Assembly: GCF_047663525.1 (NCBI RefSeq)
Contig: NC_092606.1
Span: forward strand, 5,020,501 to 5,084,500
Reading direction: 5' to 3'
From: Anas platyrhynchos
Taxonomy: Eukaryota > Chordata > Aves > Anseriformes > Anatidae
Length of the DNA stretch: 64,000 nucleotides
Made by a program: the position numbers and the translations under genes. Of this stretch, positions 24,431-63,972 are shown piece by piece. Every line of letters starts with the position of its first letter. Position 1 is the first letter of the stretch. The notes beneath the pieces are model-generated. The model was not told the origin of the DNA. It saw only the letters and a list, made by a program, of their open reading frames with translations, and did no database searches.

Positions 24431-24440
24431 CTATAAGGCG
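24431..24440 (+). promoter_or_regulatory. PROCA1 TATA-like box
   Basis: CTATAAGGCG lies 39 bp upstream of the PROCA1 ATG. With usual spacing, transcription would start around 24460 and leave a 5' UTR of only 10-15 nt. The other genes in the window have GC-rich, TATA-less starts. Confidence 0.55.
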
Positions 24441-24470
24441 GCCCCTCCGCGCTGCTGTCCCCGCGGTGCC

Positions 24471-25965
24471 ATGTGCGCCCCGCGGCCGCTCCTCCGCCTC
24501 CTCCTCCTCCTCCTGCTGCTGGTGGTGGTCGCCCCCGGAGCAGCCCCGAGCCCCGGAGCGGCCCCCCCGGGGCGGCCCCGAGCTCGCCGTGGGCTCACCT
24601 ACCCCGGGACGCTGTGGTGCGGAGCTGGGAGCAACGCGGATGCCTACGAGCAGCTGGGTAAGGAGAGAAGGAGCCTGTCCCCATCCCTCGGATCATCTGT
24701 CCCCATCCCATTGCTGGTCCTCGTCCACCAGTTTGCCCCATTACAGGGCTGCTCCATCCCAGTCCCCATCCTGGTGCCATGATCCATCCCCGTAGCACGG
24801 TCCCAGTCCATCCCGCTCCCATTCTGGTCCCCAGGTGCTGGTCCAGTCCCTGCCCCAGTGCTGATCCAACACAGTCCATACCCAGTCCCTCCCCTGATCC
24901 CCATCCCAGTGCTCATCCCATCCTCATCCCCAGACTGGTCCCAGTCCAACCCAACCCATCCTGCTCCCAGTCTCACCCCCACTGCAGTGCTGGCCCAGCC
25001 CCAATCCCCATCCTCATCCCAGCCCCGTCCCTCCCAATTCCCACCCCAAACCTCACCCCAGCCCCACCCAGCCCCTGCCTGCACCCCACAGGGGAGCACC
25101 GGGACACCGACCGGTGCTGCCGGGACCATGACCACTGCCAGCACGTCATCCACCCCTTCACCTCCCGCTACGGCTACCGCAACCTGCGCTGGCACACCAT
25201 CAGCCACTGCGACTGCGACCGCAGGTGAGCCCCCCCAGATCCCCAGGGCTGCGTGTGTGTATATTTGGGGAGGGGTCCTGGTCTCTCCGTCACCCCGGTG
25301 CCATCCCGCAGGTTGAAGGAGTGCCTGCAGCAGGTGAACGACACGGCCTCGCGCGTGGTGGGCCAGGCTTTCTTCAACGTCATCCGGGTGCCCTGCTTCG
25401 AGTTCGCCTACAAGGAGGAGTGCGTGGAGCCCTACCTCTACGTCTGGTGAGTGTGTCCCCCCCCATCCGTGCATCCAGCCCCCCTGCTGGGTCCTGCACC
25501 CACCCCTGACGCCGTGCCATCCCCGCTCCCCGCAGGTGCAGGGCGTACAACACGGTGGCCGTGGCGGTGCCCAGGGAGCCGGTGCTGTACGAATTCGGCG
25601 GGGAGCTCATCGACAGGGCGGCGTGGCCGGGGGGGGACGATGCCCTGAGCCCCCCTTGGGGAGGAGGAGAGGTCCCGGCGCAGCGCCGTGCCCGCCTGCT
25701 GCCTGCCGCCAAAGAGAGGAAAGGGATGAAGGATAAGAAAAAGAAGGGGAAGGGGCTGAAGAAGAAGAGCCCTGAGGAATTCGGGGAGCTGAGCCACGAT
25801 GCGCACGCCGCCCACGCTCCCCCCGGTGCCCAGCCGGGTTCGGGGGTGCAGGACCCGCTGCCGGAGCGGGGGGAAGCGGCTGGGGGCAGCAGGAAGAGGA
25901 GGAGGAGGAAGGAGAGGAACAGAAAGAAGAGGCTGAAAGGCAAAGCTGAACTGGAGGCTGTGTGA
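24471..25965 (+). CDS. PROCA1: PROCA1, group III phospholipase A2-like
   Basis: Four exons (24471-24657, 25092-25224, 25312-25446, 25536-25965) join to 294 aa. A leucine-rich signal peptide ([17 protein letters not shown]) is followed by a group III PLA2 domain: calcium loop LWCGAGSNA, active site CCRDHDHC with His75-Asp76, HTISHCDCD, then further cysteines. The tail is strongly basic ([12 protein letters not shown] and [18 protein letters not shown]). Mammalian PROCA1 was named as a cyclin A1-interacting protein. Here a signal peptide and an intact catalytic pair suggest a secreted, possibly active lipase with a heparin- or nucleic-acid-binding tail. PLA2G3 is the alternative name; position beside RAB34 and SUPT6H favours PROCA1. 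Confidence 0.85.
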
Positions 25966-25998
25966 GCCCCGGCTCCCCGCGCGGGTCCTCGCTGTGTT

Positions 25999-26004
25999 AA
26001 TAAA
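25999..26004 (+). terminator. PROCA1 poly(A) signal AATAAA
   Basis: AATAAA lies 34 bp past the PROCA1 stop, giving a very short 3' UTR. Confidence 0.8.
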
Positions 26005-26029
26005 GTAGGGCGTCGAGCAGATGGAGCCA

Positions 26030-27085
26030 TGTGGAGCGGGGAGGAAGGAGCACGCCGAGGGGAAAAGCCTTGGGTTAAGGCTGCTGATGGGATGGGGAAG
26101 GGGGACGGGGGTCTTGCTGCCTGACCGGCCTGCGGGGACTCGGCAGGTCCTGGTGCACAACCCCTGAGAAAGGGAAAACCCGAGGGTCTGAAGGGTTGGG
26201 CCAAAAGGAAAAGGTCTGAAGGGGCTTGAGGTACTCCCCGGTATTCCTGGAGGCTCATTTCATGCTCCTGAGGATGGCAAAGTCACCTCCCTGGGGAGGG
26301 AAGAGCCCAGCTCCTGTCCCCACTCCGGCACAGGGCACAGGTTTGGGGTCCCTGCTCCAGCTGGCTGAGCTCCAGCTCCCCGGGGAGTTATTTCCCCGGA
26401 GCAGCAATGACCAAACTGCAGCCCCCCAGCCCTGCCCATCTTTTCCCAAGCTGGGAGCGAGGTGCTCAGCCCCAGCAGCTCCTTTTGCAGCCCCACCAGC
26501 AGCTCATCCCACGCACACTCGGCCCCTGCCACTGGGAGCTGAGCAGCTCACAGGCAATGCCAGTCACACACTGCAGCCAGATGTGGGGCCAAGCAGCCCC
26601 TTTCCCACCCCAAAACATGACACAGGGGCCAGGGACAGCATCGCTGCACAGGGAGCTGGAGCCGGGGTGGGCTGCTCGGGGAGGAGAGGGGCCCCGTCCT
26701 TCCCCGGAGGCTTCACACACCGCAGGAGCTCTGGGGTGTGGGACAATAGAAGCTTTTCCAGCCCTGGGACAAAGGCAGAGGCACAGGCAGCAATCGCAGG
26801 CTGCTTGGGCAGCCCAACTCATTCCCCTGATGGATAACGGGGTGCCTGAATCGGGGGCAGTGCTCAGGGATGGGACACGAGGCCAGCGCTGCCCCACACA
26901 ACCCCCTGCTGCTCCCAGAGAGGTGCCTGAGGTGTGGATGAGATCCCACGTCCCTGAAATGAGTCCAGGGGGGAAAGGCTGGGGCTGCACCAAGTCATCA
27001 TGCCCTGGAGCAGCACCACTCACGGGGTGCAAAGCCCTCGGGGCAAGAGCAGCATCAGTGCTGATCACAGACAGCTCGCAGGCAG
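26030..27085. other. Intergenic PROCA1-SUPT6H, nothing recognised
   Basis: The genes converge on this 1-kb gap. The open frames show no domain or exon structure and I see no repeat family. Confidence 0.5.
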
Positions 27086-27103
27086 CTTCCCAAAAGTAGA
27101 ATT

Positions 27104-27109
27104 TTTATT
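27104..27109 (-). terminator. SUPT6H distal poly(A) signal
   Basis: TTTATT on the plus strand gives AATAAA on the gene strand. It defines a 3' UTR of about 1.8 kb from the stop at 28919. A second hexamer at 28003-28008 is a candidate proximal site that would give a UTR of about 0.9 kb. Confidence 0.65.
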
Positions 27110-28698
27110 GACAGTACGGGGAAACTAAAAACAAAGCTGAAAAGGAGCCGACAATGCACAACTAGCCCCCCCGGTACGGGTCAGAGACATCCTTGGGTAA
27201 AGAGCTGCTCCCCCCCGATCCAATTCCCATCGTAGCATTTCGTAAAATAAAAAAATAGCACAGGGTTAGTACAGCTGCAACCCACGGCCCCATCCCGGCC
27301 TGCAGCTGCAGGAGGGACACGGCTGCGCCAGCCCCCAGCACTGCAGAGGAGGTGGTGTGGAAGCCAGGACCTGCATTTCTCCCTGGAAAAGGGCTTTGCT
27401 TTGTTCTCCTGCGTGGCTGCCATTCTTCAGGAGCATTTACATGCAAAAAAGACCTTTGTTTCTCAGGAGTTGCTGTTCTTGCTCATTTCCTAGCGAAGAG
27501 GAGGCTAACCAGGAGCACTCGGAGGAACAAAGACCCTGCTTCCATAGAAAAGCCCTAGGGAACAAAGGAGGAGAGGGGAAAGTGTGTGCAGAGAAACTTT
27601 CCAGTTCAGAAATGCCTCTCAGCACTGGCAGTTCCTGACGTGACAGAAGTTCTAACAGGAGTTATCCGCAGCATCTGCCCCCTCCCAGGACCCCCGGTAC
27701 CTCTCCCAGCCAGTGAGAGACGTGCGGGCCTCGTGAGGTGCCGGTCCGCGTGCGTGATGTCTCTGTACAATGCATTCAAAACAAAACTTTTTTTTTTTTT
27801 TAATATCAGCTCAACAGAAATCAGCTTCTCCGTGAAAGTTTCAGCACACAGAAGGCAACTCCAAGCAGCAAAAGGAAGGAGGAGCAGCGGCTTTCCGCGC
27901 TGAACTCTGCTCCTGCGGCCAACCCAGGGCTAAGAGGAGAGGGCGGGCAGGCAGTGCGGGGTGCAGACAGAAAACCTCTCGAAGTGTTCATTAGAAACAC
28001 TATTTATTCACCCCTTTTGGTTACAAGTGGGCAGGGTTAAGCAGAGGCGGAGGAGGATGCCATGCACTCAGCTGCTTTACGTCCCCTCCACCATCCGAGC
28101 GGCTGCTCTCGCGGCGTTTCAGCCCGTGGGTCTGGCCCAAGCTTGGGAAAGCTGCCGGTGCCTGGGGTTTCGCTTCGCAGTCTGATTTAAAAAAAACAAA
28201 ACAAAAACAAAAACCCCAAAAAACTAAATAAATATTGATCCAAAAGAAGCCAGAGGAGGGCAAGCTTTTGGTACAACAGCTGCATTTCGCTCTGGCAACA
28301 CCCCTACCCCCAGAGCTGCTGTGTGAGACCCCTACGAGCACACCTGGGGGTTGGCACAGACTTTGCAGAGCCTGTTACACGTGAAACCACGGAGCGAACA
28401 AACAACAGAAACCTTTTGAGAACTCTGGTTAGCTCGTCACAACCCCAGTGACTTTGCTTCGCGCTCTTTGGGCGAGGAGAGCCGACAGTCAGGGTTTGGG
28501 AGAATCCAAAGAAAACAGGCTCACTCCACGCCAGCGGTCTGCAGTTTCAGCTACGTTTGCTTCCTGGTCTTCGCTGTGAAAGCAGACTGCTGTGCGCCTA
28601 AAAGGATGGACTCATTTGACCTTGTAACTGCTCTGCCGAGTTTCCAAGTGGTGAACCAGGGACCTGGAACGCAGAGGCCACTGCAGTTGTCCTTTCCT

Positions 28699-28737
28699 AT
28701 GATATATTTATATATATATATAGTATATATATATTTA
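28699..28737. repeat. AT-rich simple repeat in SUPT6H 3' UTR
   Basis: TA dinucleotide runs (GATATATTTATATATATATATAG and continuing) lie about 200 bp past the SUPT6H stop, within the 3' UTR. Confidence 0.9.
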
Positions 28738-28918
28738 GACCAGCCCTGCCAAGTCTATTCGTCCGCTCAGGTGCACATCACCAAGAGTCGTTTCCCACCA
28801 TCGCATGACGTATAAAACAGGAGTTAGGTGGCTAAGGGAAGGGAAGCTGTTTTCAACTGTTCGCTCTCCCCTTTCCGAGAGAAGGGAGCGGAGGTCACGG
28901 CGCAGGCCCCGCACAGCC

Positions 28919-50023
<21,105 letters not shown>

Positions 50024-50048
50024 GGCTGCAGCGTCTCACGCGCAGGAG

Positions 50049-53000
50049 CTGGGGAGAGAGGACAAATCCATCGCGTCAGCTAAGGGAAAACAGGGTCAAA
50101 TCATCTCTCCAGGTCCTGAATCACCCAGAGCCCCCCTCGCTTGAACATCCCTGTCACCAGAGATCAGCCAAGCCAAGCCAGCAGCCCCGTGCTGTCAGCT
50201 CCTGTCGGGCTGTGTCTCAGCGAGCCTCAGGCTCGGCCAGGAAGGCGACCCTACGCTGTCCCTGACGCAGCACTGGGTCAGGCGCACTGTCTGACCAATT
50301 AGGACCTTGATGTGATTAATCCCCGCTTAATGAAGCCAGGGTGATCCCCAAAGTGGCCTTGGCTGAGTGCTGAGCGAGGCTCTGCTGAGAGCCAGGGAGC
50401 CCCGCGGAGCACACAGCACGTTGGGAGCCAACGGGAGAGATGAGGAGGTAACAGGAGACTGCAGCACGGGGGGATTCCCGCACCCAGAACCTTTTGTTTG
50501 ATGTTTTTCCCCAGTGGGGTTTCTGGAAGCAGCATAAACCAGGGCTAGCACGAAGGAAAGTGTTTGTCCATCCTAACACAGCCTCAGTTCTGCCTCCTTG
50601 AGCCTGTCACTTCCTGTGCTTATAAATCTGCTCTAATTTGCAAAGGATTTCTTTTTTTTTTTCCTTTTTAAACAGGCCACAACAACAGAAATTTCTAAAG
50701 CCAGCTATAAGAAAACCCCGATCAATCCCTCACGTGGCTGTGACAGTGACAAAGCCAGCCCAGGAAGACGCAGCAGCCTCCGGTACAAAGCAAAGCTCTA
50801 AGGAGGGATCAGATCTAAAGGCAAAACCTCCACGTTAAATTCCATCTGGTGCAACACAACGACAACAAAAAAAAGCCCTACATGATGGGGAGTGATACCT
50901 GACTGTGCTTCAAGGTGCTGCAATAACCATCTCCCCACCCAACTGAGGCTTTGCTGTGCCACATCTCATGTGCAGGGCTTCTTGTTCTGCCCACAGATCC
51001 CCCCAGGTGGAGCACAAACACGGCAATTTAGGGAAAAATGGGAACTCACTTCTCACTTTCAAAAAAAAAGAGCGGAAAAAGGCTGATCTTGGCGGAAAAA
51101 GGCTGATCTTGGCGAATATTTTGTCTTCAAATATTAATAGCTGCACAGGAACACGTTGGCCCCGCCTCATTAAAGGAAAACCATGAGAAAGATGAGGGAA
51201 AACCTCGGAGTTTTCAGGCAGGAGCAGAGAGCAGCTGCTATTCCTCCTCACCACGCTCCAGCCAGGGCCAGACGCAGCGGGCCAAGGCTGCCACCCCGCT
51301 CCCAGACAGCACATCGCTGTCCTGGCACGGGTACAGGCTGATCCCCGTCCTCACCCGGCTCATCCTTCTCCCAAACGAGGCGTCAGAGGGCGAGGCAGGC
51401 GCCGGCTGAATGCATTTCCCTGCATTTTGGAGCAAAGGCCCCCGACGGGCTTGGTGCTGCAGAGAACAGGAGCTGCTTTGTTTGCCAGCCTCTGCCTGAG
51501 CAGCGCGGCGGCTCCTCGCACCTAACTGCGGGGCGAGCGGCTTCCGTGGCATCTCCCAGCCTAATGAGCCTCCTTCTGCCTACCACAGACACCCAAAACG
51601 TCCAGAAGTACGGAAAACCCTTCATCACAGCACCGTGTGCTCCCTGCTGTGAAGTGTTTCCCCCAAGAAATGCTCGAGACGCGTGCCCAGCGCCTCAAGC
51701 GCTGCCTCCAGCCCAGGGCCGTGCGGTTCCCTGAGCTCTGCTCCACGCCGGGGGTGCCTGCACTTTGCTCAGCTCAAGGGCACGGTGGCAACCTGCCAGA
51801 GTCCACGAGCTCCTTTCAACTGGGGTTACAGCGAGCCGGCAGCTCTCCCTGCTGTCAGTACGGGGAGAGCAGATCCCCCAGCACATCGGGCTGGAAATCC
51901 AACCACGCAGCGAGGAGCTGCAGTGTCAGGAGCCACAGCGGGGACAGAGCCACTTGTAGGGCTGGCATGGGGAGCAGCAGCGCCCCGCAGAAGCCTCACA
52001 CACGGCTGTGGGGTGAGGGAAACCAGAGGCATCTCCTGCTGTCCATGCCCACGGAACAGCTGGCCAGTGTCACTGTGAGACCACACAAATTCTGCGATTT
52101 TTATTTTTTTGGACAGATTTTTTTAACCTCTGCCACTTCACGGTTCAACTCCCTGAGCATCACACAGGTCCAGGGAAGCACCTCTGCCAAAGCCATCAGG
52201 GAACAGTTCTGTCCAGCTCTCATTTTAAAGACAAAATGTCTAGGTTGGAGAAGGTTCAGAAAGCTCTGTGACTACACACAGGCCAGAAATCCTGGCTCGA
52301 TTAAAACACAGAGCCCAAGGAAGCCCAATCTATTAATTTTGTCAATGAAACGCTCATGAAATGGACATTAGCACGGTGAGAGCATTTCCATGGGAGTAAG
52401 GCTGTGACAAGTGGTTTGGTATAAAAATCCCAAACCAAGGGCAAAGGTAATGTCACCGCTCCAAGGTCTTACAAGGAACCAATCTCAGTGTTTTTACAAG
52501 AAAAATGCCGCATTTGATCCCTTGCAGGCGTCTCATCAGCCGTGGGCTCTTCCTGAGAGCCACTCCGTGGGGCAGGCAGGGATTTTGGCAGGGCTGAGCC
52601 CCACCACGGCAGCAGCACGTGTGGTACTGAGGTTTCACAGCTGCTTTACAAACTTCTGAAGGACCTAAACCAGACGTCCCTCCTTCCTCAGTGTGAGGTA
52701 ACGGAGCTGAGGAGCAAAACGAGGAACAGACCCGCGATGTTCAGCAATATCAGGACAGGGGCAGGTCGGGGAGAGCCCCGGTGGCTCAGGCAGCCCTGTT
52801 CCTGTTTCACAAGTCCTGCCGCTGCCTGCTGGTCCCGCTGCTCCCACCTCCCCCGATGCTATCGGGCCGCAGGACATCCTGTGGCAGCGAGGCAGCCCTG
52901 TGAGAGCGCTTCCGCATCGCTCCTTCAGACCTGCCACGGCACGGTTTCCTGCGAGGACCAGAAAATGGATCTGCCCTGCCCGTGACTGCAGGCACCCAGG

Positions 53001-54070
53001 TGGGATCTCTGCTTTTAAATAACTCCAAACTCTCCGTTTTGGACCACGCCGGGGTGTTAAAGCGGTGTTTTAAAAGAAGGAAGTGCTGAGGCTCTGGGAG
53101 CTCTTCCCTGAATGGTGAAAACTGACGTGGAGGCAGTCGCTGCGGTGGCTGGGGCCTCTGTTACATCCCCAGCCATCACCTCCTGTGTGCCACACGAGCA
53201 CCCAGCATCCTCCCCCAGCGGGGTTCAACTCCCCTAAATCATTTAGCTGCTAAATTCATCGCTTCCTTCCCTTCCCCGCATCGTCATACCCAGAAAAAAA
53301 CAAAGCAAGCACCAACGGAAGCAGAACGGGGGGGGGGCGGCGAGCCCCCAAACCACCTCAAACCTCACCCCGCCACGACCTCCAGCCGTTCACTCTCACC
53401 TTCCACACGCTGCTTTTTAAACAACCGTGAGCTCCAAAAAGGGCCTGCCCAGGCTGCTGCCCACCCCAGCATTTTTTGGGGGGCCCCACCAGCCGTTCAC
53501 AAACCCAAACAGAGCTCCCCAGCTGTGCGGGGACTTCTCCTGCAGATGGGGTGATGAGAACCCATAGGGAAATTGGGAAATAGGGGCGAGGGTCTCGCTC
53601 CCCCCCTTATGATAACGGGGAGGGGGCTGGCAGCAGGGGGCCCTCCCCAGGCCCCATGGCAGCCCCGAGGAGGAGGAGGGGACCCCAGGGGTTTGTGTAT
53701 GTGTATGTGGGGGTCCCACCGCCCCCACCCCACAGCAGCTGGGCTGGGAGGGGGTGCCCTGAAGGAGGGGGGGGGGGGGTCAGGGGGTGCCACCCCCGCG
53801 GCCTACACCCGGGGGCGGGGGTGAGGAGCACGGAGGGGCCGCCCAGCCCCCGCCCCCACACCGGGGAACCCTCAGAGCCCCCCCTCAACCCCCTCACACC
53901 CCTCAGCCCCCCCCGACCCCTCATACCCCCCCCCGGGCCCTCCCCGTGCCCCCCTCACGGCCCCACCAGGCCTCACCCCCCCCCCCGGCAGCCGCCCAGC
54001 CCGGCCCGAAACCCCGGTAGATGCCCCCACCCACCCCCTAGACCCTACCGAACCCCTCCCCTTACCCCTC
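50049..54070 (-). other. Probable SUPT6H intron 1 (5' UTR intron)
   Basis: The ATG exon of SUPT6H begins at 50048, right after CTCTCTCCCCAG on the gene strand. The nearest CpG-rich promoter is at about 54.1-54.25 kb, and a candidate donor GTGAGG (gene strand) lies near 54067-54072. No coding exon is seen between. A short direct duplication (GGCGGAAAAAGGCTGATCTT, twice) is at about 51071-51115. The rest is unremarkable. The intron is inferred from splice signals and the human head-to-head arrangement. Confidence 0.55.
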
Positions 54071-54072
54071 AC

Positions 54073-54268
54073 CACCCTCCCGGAGCCGTCCCGGTCCCTC
54101 CCGGCCCCTACCGGCAGCGCTGGGCCCGGCGCGGCCTCCCCCGGGGGCGCTGAGGGAAAATGGAGGCGGCGGCGGCGGCGGCGGCGGCGGGGGGCGGAGC
54201 AGACGAGTTGCGACCTCCGGGCGGGCAGAGCGGCGCCACTTCCGCTTCCGCCGGAAGCGGCAGCGGGG
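54073..54268. promoter_or_regulatory. SUPT6H-SDF2 divergent promoter
   Basis: A CpG-dense stretch holds a (GGC)n run at about 54165-54192. It also holds clustered ETS-type sites at 54238-54260: two CTTCCG copies and one inverted CGGAAG. There is no TATA box. It ends at the SDF2 ATG. An ATG at 54160 in another frame could act as an upstream start if transcription begins before it. Confidence 0.6.
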
Positions 54269-55712
54269 ATGGGGCCGGAGGTGGTGGCGGCGGCGGCGGC
54301 TGCGGGCAGGGCCCCGCTCCCGGTCTCGGCCCCGATCCCGATCGTGGCGCTGGTGCTGGCGCTGGGCGCGGCCGTTACCGGGGCAGGAGGAGGAGGAGGA
54401 GGAGGCGGGCCGGGCCCCGTTACGTGCGGCTCGGTGGTGAAGCTGCTCAATGTGCAGCACAACGTGCGGCTGCACTCGCACGACGTCCGCTACGGCTCCG
54501 GTACCGGCCCCGCTACAGGCCGCCAGCCCCCTCCCGGGCGTTATTTCCCTGCTTATTAATTTATTTCTAAATTTATTTATTAATTTTTTTGTCTCTCGCA
54601 GGCAGCGGGCAGCAGTCGGTGACCGGCGTGGCGGCGGCGGACGATGGTAACAGCTACTGGCGGGTGCGGGGCCGCACGGCCGCCGTGTGCGAGCGGGGCC
54701 GGCCCGTGCGGTGCGGCCAGGCCATCCGCCTCACGCACCTCGGCACCGGCCGCAACCTCCACAGCCACCGCTTCGCCTCCCCGCTCTCCGGGAACCAGGT
54801 ACCGGGCACGGCCCCTGTGGCCCTTGACCCCGACCGGGCTCCTCTTGTTCTCTAGGACCAGCCCCTGTCCTTACCGGGACCCCATTGGGTCCTTACCGGG
54901 TCTCTATAGGGTCCCCAACAGGTCCCCGGTGTTGCTGACCCCATCCTTCCCAGCCCCACATTGTCCCCCAGCCCCTGCCAAGCCCCCTTGTTCCCCCCAG
55001 CCCCGTTTTTCCCTAGCCCCATTATCCCCTTGTCCCCCTCAGACCTATTTTCCCTTGCCCCATTATCTTCTCAGCCCCATTCTCAGCCCCAATCCCACTC
55101 TCTGCCCCCCATTTCATGCCAGCCCCCCCCCAGCAGCCAGCAGGACCGTCCCCACCACAACAAGCTGCGTCCCCTGGGGCACCCGGGCTTTGCTGTGCCC
55201 CCTACAAGCCCTGGGACACCCGAGCTTTTACTTTGGGTAACAAACTTCTAACAAACCAGCACCCAAAACGTGCACTCCTTAACCCTGAGCCATCCCTGTG
55301 GGTGCTCCCCCTCCGGCACCCCCATTTTCCCCTCCCCACCGTGCCACAAAGCTCTGAGCCCCCCCAAAACGAGCTCCTTTTCCCCTCTCCACGCATAACC
55401 GGGTCCTTGCTGCTGCCACCGCAGGAGGTGAGCGCCTTCGGGGAGGACGGCGAGGGCGACTACCTGGACGACTGGACGGTGCTGTGCAGCGGGACCTACT
55501 GGGCGCGGGACAGCGAGGTGCGCTTCCAGCACGCCTCCACCGACGTCTTCCTGGCGGTGACGGGCGAGCAGTACGGGCGGCCCATCCACGGGCAGAAGGA
55601 GGTGCACGGCGCCGCCGCCTCCAGCCAGCACAACTACTGGAAGGTCATGGAGGGCGTCTTCATGCAGCCCGGCGAGGTTTTCAAAGCGGAGCGTTACCAC
55701 GCCGAGCTGTGA
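54269..55712 (+). CDS. SDF2: SDF2, ER-resident MIR-domain protein
   Basis: SDF2 works with Hsp40 ERdj3 in ER protein folding. Three exons (54269-54500, 54602-54798, 55425-55712) join to 238 aa, against 211 in human. The extra length is in the N-terminus: a long Ala/Leu signal segment (PIPIVALVLALGAAVTG) followed by a run of eight glycines coded by GGA repeats. The mature part begins TCGSVVKLLN and has three MIR repeats: HNVRLHSHDVRYGSG, IRLTHLGTGRNLHSH, and YLDDWTVLCSGTYW with VTGEQYGRPIHGQKEVHG. It ends HAEL, an HDEL-like ER-return signal. The start is the ATG that opens the signal peptide in frame. Confidence 0.96.
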
Positions 55713-56560
55713 CCGACACAGACTGATGGCCCCCGGGCCCCGCACGGGTCTGGCGCGCACCAAAAAGTGGAGCCCGACGTCCCTAATGCAGCACGGAGTT
55801 AATAGTTCCCTTGTTCTGATTTCACACGGCATTAATAATTCCGTTATTCTGAATTTAACACCAAGCAGAGCTCAGTGTCTGGCATTTGATGCAAAGCAGA
55901 GCCCCGCAGCGTGAACCCAACACAAAACAGATCCTAAATGCAGCCCCAAACTGATCCCAATGTCCCAAATCCAATGCAAAACACATCCCAATGTCCTGAA
56001 CAAAGTTGATCCCAAAGTTGATCCATCATGAAGTCCAGATCCTAAAGTCCAGATGAGACACGAAGCAGAGCTCCCTATGTAGAATCTGACTGGAAGCAGA
56101 TCCCAGTGCCCCACATCCAATCCAACACAGATCACAAACCCCAAAACAGATCACAGAGCCCCAAATTCAGCTCAGCTCAGATCCCAGTGCCCCAAACACA
56201 ACGCAGAACCCTGTGCCCCAAATCCAACTCACACCAGCTCCCAGGGTCCAGATTGGATACAAGCTGGATCCTGGCACCCCAAATCCAACTCAGGCTGGAT
56301 CCTGGTGCCCCAAACCAGATTCAAATCAGATTCTGGTGCCCCAAATCCAACTCAAACTGGATCCCAGCACCCTAAATCCGACTCAAACCATACCCCAGCC
56401 CCCCAAATCTGCACAGAACCATCCTGGACTCCCCACCCCTATCACCCCCACCCCTCAGCCTCACCAGAGCCGAGCCCCCTGCTCTGCCCCCCCAGTTCCT
56501 CTCCCTGTGTCCTGCCGCTGGGCTGGGGGCCAGGAAGGGGCTGTGTGCCCGCGGCCTGCC
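55713..56560 (+). repeat. SDF2 3' flank with decayed tandem repeat
   Basis: From about 55900 to 56400 the sequence is a diverged repeat of the type CCCAAATCCAACTCAGATCC followed by CAGTGCC, with unit length near 27-35 bp. I saw no clear AATAAA for SDF2 in its first 200 bases. The rest up to 56560 has no gene. Confidence 0.7.
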
Positions 56561-56574
56561 GCTTCCTGAGCACG

Positions 56575-57115
56575 GGGGGACTGGGGGAATTGGGAGGAAC
56601 CGGGAGGAACCGGGGGGAAAGAGGGGGAACAGGGAGAAACCGGGGGGAACCGGGAGGAACTGGGGTAAGTTGGAGGGGACTGGGGGGTACTGAGGGAAAC
56701 TGGAGGAAAGGGAGGGAAATGGGGGGAACCGGGGGGAAAGGGGGAACCGGGAGAAATCAGGGAAACCGGGGGGGGGAAAGGGGGAAACAGGGAGAAAGGG
56801 GGGGAACCGGGAGGAACCGGGGGGTGCTGGGGAGAACCGGAGGGAAGAGGAGAGACCGGGAAGAAGCGGGGGGAGAGGAAGGGAACCGGGGGAGATCAGA
56901 GGAACCGGGGGGGGATGGGGGAAACCGGGGGGAACCGGGGAAAACGGAGAGAACCGGGGAAAACCGGGGGGACCGGGAGAAAAGGGGGAGAATCAGGGGA
57001 ACCAGGGGGACCCGGGGGGACGGAGGAGAGCCGGGGGGGAACGAGGAGAAGGAGAAAAACCGGGAGAAACCGGGAAAAAGGGAGGGAACCGGGGGGGGAA
57101 CCGTGGGGGGGGACC
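56575..57115 (+). repeat. G-rich purine tandem repeat (GGGGGAACCGGGAGGAACC)
   Basis: About 540 bp of GGGGGAACC and GGGAGAAACC units lie upstream of the BLTP2 promoter. The strand is almost pure purine plus CC. The long open frames (Gly-Thr-Gly-Arg-Asn repeats) come from the repeat. Confidence 0.9.
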
Positions 57116-57149
57116 GGCACCGTGGGGGGGGGCGGTGGCGCTCAACTCC

Positions 57150-57290
57150 GGTAAGGCCCCGCCCCCAGCCGCTTGGCCACGCCCCCTGGGAGGTTTGGCC
57201 ACGCCCCTGGGAGGTTTGGCCACGCCCCCGAGGGGTTTGGCCCCGCCCCCTGGTTTTGGCCCCGCCCCCTCCCTTGGCCCCGCCCCTCGC
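57150..57290 (+). promoter_or_regulatory. BLTP2 promoter with tandem GC/KLF boxes
   Basis: Seven boxes of the form CCACGCCCC or CCCCGCCCC recur every 18-23 bp, several inside a repeated unit TTTGGCCACGCCCCTGGGAGG. This is a tandem duplication of an Sp1/KLF site directly upstream of the BLTP2 ATG at 57369. There is no TATA box. Function is inferred. Confidence 0.65.
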
Positions 57291-57368
57291 GCCCGTCACT
57301 GCCCCGCCGGCTCCGCGGGCGCTGCTGGGAGGGCGGCGGGGCCCGGGGGGAGGGGGGGGCCGCCCGTC

Positions 57369-63972
<6,604 letters not shown>

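Noticed and set aside
23592-24800. Open frames of 190-280 codons on both strands around the TGCCA array
   Set aside because: Low-complexity translation of the pentamer repeat (Trp-His-Gly or Cys-His-Ala). The real gene nearby is PROCA1.
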